From NCBI GenBank assembly GCA_900299205.1, contig OMIW01000154.1, positions 1-35,699 on the forward strand: a stretch of 35,699 nucleotides of DNA, given 5' to 3'. This DNA is from Pseudomonadota bacterium (GTDB lineage: Bacteria > Bdellovibrionota_C > UBA2361 > OMIW01). Below, one piece after another: positions 33,155 to 35,699 of the stretch. The position numbers were made by a program, and so were the translations under genes. Numbering within the stretch: position 1 is the first letter of the stretch; each line of letters opens with the position of its first letter. The notes beneath the pieces were generated by a model. That model was given only the letters and a program-made list of their open reading frames with translations, had not been told where the DNA came from and made no database searches.

Positions 33155-33840
33155 GGTAAAAGGGCGGTTTTTGCGGTGGTCCCCCATTTGAGTAGCTGGC
33201 CTAAGCACCGCCAGAGCACCCTTCCTCGGCTATTTAAATGAAGAGTTGAAATAAGAAAATCATCCACACCATCACTCAGGATGGCGCGGATGATGAAACA
33301 AAGAGGTGGCTAACCTCAAACCTCATAAAGGAAAATAGAAAGGAACGCTATTTCGGTCAGCCAAAAGGCCTTGGAGGAGCCTATTGATCGACCTTCGCTC
33401 GGGTTGTGTGGTGTGAAAGTGCACCTCTACACCCGGAGCAATCAAAATGTGGACTGGTACCACCCTGTTGTTCCTATTCATACTATTTGAACCGGATGGG
33501 ATCAGGGTATCACAAAAAAGAGGGAAAAGATTCATATTCGACCAAATCCCCGAAGAAATCGTTAAGGGTCAGTTGCGGAAGGTCGCTTATTAGTCGGAAA
33601 GTTTGGGAATATCCTCCAGATAGGTACCAAGGAGCGGTCTATCCTCTGTCGAATGGCACCTCAAGTTCCGAGAGAGAACCCCTCAAAGAGTATGCCTTTC
33701 ATTTAGCTGAGCGACGAGAGCTACCACGAGAGCTGATTGTCGGTCGCATGTCAGGTAACAGTGAAGAGCCGAGGAGTCTCAGAGGAAGGAGGACGGGCGA
33801 ACAAATTGAGGGGCGGACAAAAGGAGTAACGTGAGTCTCC
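33155..33840. other. Gene-poor stretch after guaA
   Basis: About 690 bp without a convincing gene. A 142-residue open frame (33406-33834, +) has biased composition and no recognisable motif, and was not called. The stretch carries the minus-strand hairpin at 33250-33293 with a U-rich tail. Confidence 0.6.
33250..33293 (-). terminator. Minus-strand intrinsic terminator without an assigned gene
   Basis: Read on the minus strand, TCATCCGCGCCATC (33293-33280) pairs with GATGGTGTGGATGA (33273-33260) as a 14-bp stem using two G-U pairs, with a 6-nt loop, followed by TTTTCTTATT. On the plus strand the same stem has two A-C mismatches and no U tail, so the minus reading is better. No minus-strand protein gene was found directly upstream (33295-33840). 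Confidence 0.5.
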
Positions 33841-33841
33841 T

Positions 33842-33887
33842 AGAAAAAGAGAGACCCCCTCGAAACAAAAGTTTGCGAGGGGGCTCT
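33842..33887 (-). terminator. Intrinsic terminator of the small minus-strand gene
   Basis: On the minus strand CCCCCTCG (33883-33876) pairs with CGAGGGGG (33862-33855); the stem extends inwards by AAAC/GTTT around a UUUU loop and outwards by GAG/CTC with a single bulge. TCTCTCTTTTTCT follows. It lies 13 nt beyond the stop of the gene at 33900-34193. Confidence 0.85.
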
Positions 33888-33899
33888 GGACGCTAACCC

Positions 33900-34193
33900 C
33901 TACTTAAAAAAGGACACGCCAATCCCATTTTCTTCGAGAAGTGTAGCGAGTCCCTTCGGCCCACCCGTTCTGTATGCTTCGATGAACTGATCTTCGTCAG
34001 CACTATCGACGGTGTGAACTTGAAATATCGTGTACGGACCGAGCTCAAAATATTTCAACTTGCAAGGGTTTGGAAGGTGTCTTCCCGCATAAAAACCATA
34101 AGTATTATCTCTAACCGGACTCACAAGGAACGGAATGGTCTGATCTCCCGAGGTCACCAGATAAATCCTCAAGGCTTCGTTCATCGTCGTCAA
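33900..34193 (-). CDS. Small hypothetical protein
   Basis: 97 residues, soluble, no signal peptide or TM segment. Features such as IPFLVSPVRDNTYGFYAGRHLPNP and a Gly-rich C-terminus (RTGGPKGLATLLEENGIGVSFFK) do not point to a family I recognise. A strong terminator directly downstream supports a real transcription unit. It lies in an accessory-looking region next to a DUF262 gene. Confidence 0.6.
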   Translation of the reverse strand: MTTMNEALRIYLVTSGDQTIPFLVSPVRDNTYGFYAGRHLPNPCKLKYFELGPYTIFQVHTVDSADEDQFIEAYRTGGPKGLATLLEENGIGVSFFK

Positions 34194-34873
34194 CCTAGTT
34201 CGATCAGAGGCTACCAGATAAGCCCGAAAGTCGCAACGAATATCGCAGTTACTTCGTTCTTGTGGCAGATAGTATACTAGGTCAATTATATGAAATATAT
34301 CGACATTGTTATCGATCGGTGGTCGAAGATCGGGGGTAAGCGCAGAACCTTCAAAGTGCCGTAAGCATCAAAACCGATTTGAGTAAACATCCCATTCCCC
34401 GAGCCCGAAATATCTGATGAATAAATCACCAAGGAAGTTCGACTTGCGTATTTTTCTCTTAAGCTCGATGATCGCAGCTGCGATACATCTGCTTTTTGGA
34501 GTGAAGATCTTCCGTCGTTGTTTTTCGAAGGATGTTTCTGTCGGAGAGAAATCCGACAGCGGAGGCTTGCAATCCCTCTCACGAAGATGTTCGAGGAGTA
34601 GGCCGAAGCTATTCATCATTTACTCAGCATGGAGAGGTTACGAAGGGGAGGCTCATCGAGCTTAACATTGCCGTCTGCGATATAGTCGTGCTCGGACCGA
34701 TTATCTTGAAAGCCTTAGTCGGGAATAAAGAGCACACTGGATCAGATGCTCGCGAGTGGAGTTCCTGGCATTTCGAATCTGGTGAGATATCGGCGACCTA
34801 GTGGTTACATCCTTGATTTTGTAGAACCGAACCTCCTGTGATAGGGGACAGGAATATTCTTAGATGCAAAGGT
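34194..34873. other. Gene-poor stretch upstream of the DUF262 gene
   Basis: About 680 bp. Overlapping short frames on both strands (for example 34417-34665 +, 34532-34801 +, 34368-34619 -) compete and none has a clear ribosome site or motif. Two of the plus-strand frames could be pieces of one broken gene. A 24-codon frame at 34290-34364 (+) resembles the tail of a DNA methylase. Confidence 0.5.
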
Positions 34874-35699
34874 ATGGCAACGTCAAAGTATGACATCTCG
34901 ATTGGCGACCTCGTGAGGGAGATACAGGCCGGTAAGCTCAGACTGCCAGAGATGCAACGCAGGTACGTTTGGCGAGCTCCTCGGGTTCGTGATCTTCTTG
35001 ATTCGTTGTATCGCGGGTATCCCAGCGGTTCAATCCTGATATGGGAAACAGACTCGCCACAGCCAAGTAGAGCTCTCGACGTCGGCCAGGTGCAGTCTTC
35101 ATTCGGCGGACATAAGTTGCTCCTCGATGGGCAACAGCGGCTTACCTCATTGTCGGCTATATTAAGAGGCGAGCAGGTCGTCGTTCGAGGTCGCAAAAGA
35201 CCGATTGATATTCTGTTTAATCTCGAACACCCTGACAATATTTTAGAGTTCACCGAGGTTGAGGAGGACCAGGATGACGAGGAGATTGACGAGGTAGATG
35301 ACCAGCAGTCGTCAATAGCGGAGCGCATTCGGAACCGAACATTCGTTGTAGCAAACCGATCCCTCGCACAGCTTCCGAATTGGGTCTCTGTTTCCGAGAT
35401 ATTCGCCTCTTCTGGTGACTCGCAGATTTTGCGTAGGGCGGGGGTGAGCTCATTCGATGACCCGCGAGCGTTTAGGTATGTTGATCGTATTCAGCGGCTA
35501 CGGGCGATTCAGAATTATATGTATTCGGTAAATCTTCTTTCGAAAGATATTCGCTATGAAGAGGTGGCAGAAATATTCGTACGGGTGAATTCGCTCGGCG
35601 TTAAGCTGAGAGGTTCAGACTTAGCACTGGCACAAATTACGGCGCGGTGGCCCAACTCGCTTGAGCTCTTTGAGCGATTTCAAATCGAGTGTGAGGAGA
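34874..35699 (+). CDS. DUF262 (GmrSD-type) protein, partial at window end
   Basis: The frame is open to the window edge, so at least 275 residues. The N-terminus has SIGDLVREIQAGKLRLPEMQRRYVWRAPRVRDLLDSLYRGYPSGSILIWE, and HKLLLDGQQRLTSL follows with the D-G-Q-Q-R motif (from about residue 85); both are defining for DUF262, a ParB-like nuclease fold found in GmrSD type IV restriction and related phage-defence proteins. Later RVNSLGVKLRGSDLALAQI also fits the family. The ATG at 34874 has a weak, close AAAGG. Whether a C-terminal DUF1524 HNH domain follows lies outside the window. Context suggests a defence or accessory locus. Confidence 0.9.
   Translation, partial: MATSKYDISIGDLVREIQAGKLRLPEMQRRYVWRAPRVRDLLDSLYRGYPSGSILIWETDSPQPSRALDVGQVQSSFGGHKLLLDGQQRLTSLSAILRGEQVVVRGRKRPIDILFNLEHPDNILEFTEVEEDQDDEEIDEVDDQQSSIAERIRNRTFVVANRSLAQLPNWVSVSEIFASSGDSQILRRAGVSSFDDPRAFRYVDRIQRLRAIQNYMYSVNLLSKDIRYEEVAEIFVRVNSLGVKLRGSDLALAQITARWPNSLELFERFQIECEE

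Noticed and set aside
33406-33834. 142-residue open frame on the plus strand
   Set aside because: Composition is biased, no motif or ribosome site is seen and the end runs close to the terminator of the opposite gene; probably chance.

Overview
The window reads as a chromosomal segment of a free-living, flagellated, Gram-negative (diderm) bacterium of roughly 50% GC. A LolA-type lipoprotein carrier implies an outer membrane, and a motA/motB-like/fliMNOPQR operon implies a flagellum. The gene mix (SpeD/DUF4178/DUF350 cluster, flagellar gene order, very short overlaps) resembles former Deltaproteobacteria or Bdellovibrionota-like lineages. That placement is an inference from gene content, not from a marker alignment.

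Layout. 1-5.4 kb (+): LolA-like carrier, a divergent NYN-domain protein, replicative helicase DnaB and an alpha-glucan phosphorylase, each separated by about 200 bp. 5.7-9.5 kb (+): one 1276-residue polypeptide with the full TMD-NBD-TMD-NBD layout and sequence hallmarks of the eukaryote-type ABCC (MRP/CFTR) family, unusual for bacteria. 9.6-11.3 kb (-): a GT-C/GT39-like membrane glycosyltransferase in AT-richer DNA. 11.3-11.9 kb: a gene-free stretch with a 183-bp near-perfect palindromic element (MITE-like, flanked by CTAAG) and a second inverted repeat.

11.9-18.9 kb: the most distinctive system. A divergently transcribed SPFH/SHOCT protein faces a plus-strand operon: SpeD (AdoMet decarboxylase), two zinc-ribbon DUF4178 proteins, a small membrane protein, a DUF350 membrane protein, a membrane-anchored spermidine-synthase-like aminopropyltransferase and a Gly/Cys-tailed membrane protein. 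The first four are coupled by ATGA overlaps. Decarboxylated AdoMet from SpeD would plausibly feed the membrane-bound transferase. The acceptor and purpose are unknown.

19.0-26.2 kb (-): an unknown helical protein, then a compact flagellar operon read from high to low coordinates: HhH protein, MotA, two MotB-like proteins that both lack the peptidoglycan-binding domain, FliM, FliN, FliO, FliP, FliQ, FliR. No flhB or flhA follows.

26.4-33.2 kb (+): cysteine desulfurase and MnmA (TAATG-coupled, a tRNA 2-thiouridine sulfur-relay pair), RNase III with a long N-terminal extension, Der GTPase and GMP synthetase. 33.2-35.7 kb: accessory-looking DNA with a gene-poor 0.75-kb stretch, a small unknown minus-strand gene with a clear intrinsic terminator, a second gene-poor stretch, and a DUF262 (GmrSD-type) protein cut by the window end.

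No CRISPR array, rRNA, tRNA or complete insertion sequence was found.
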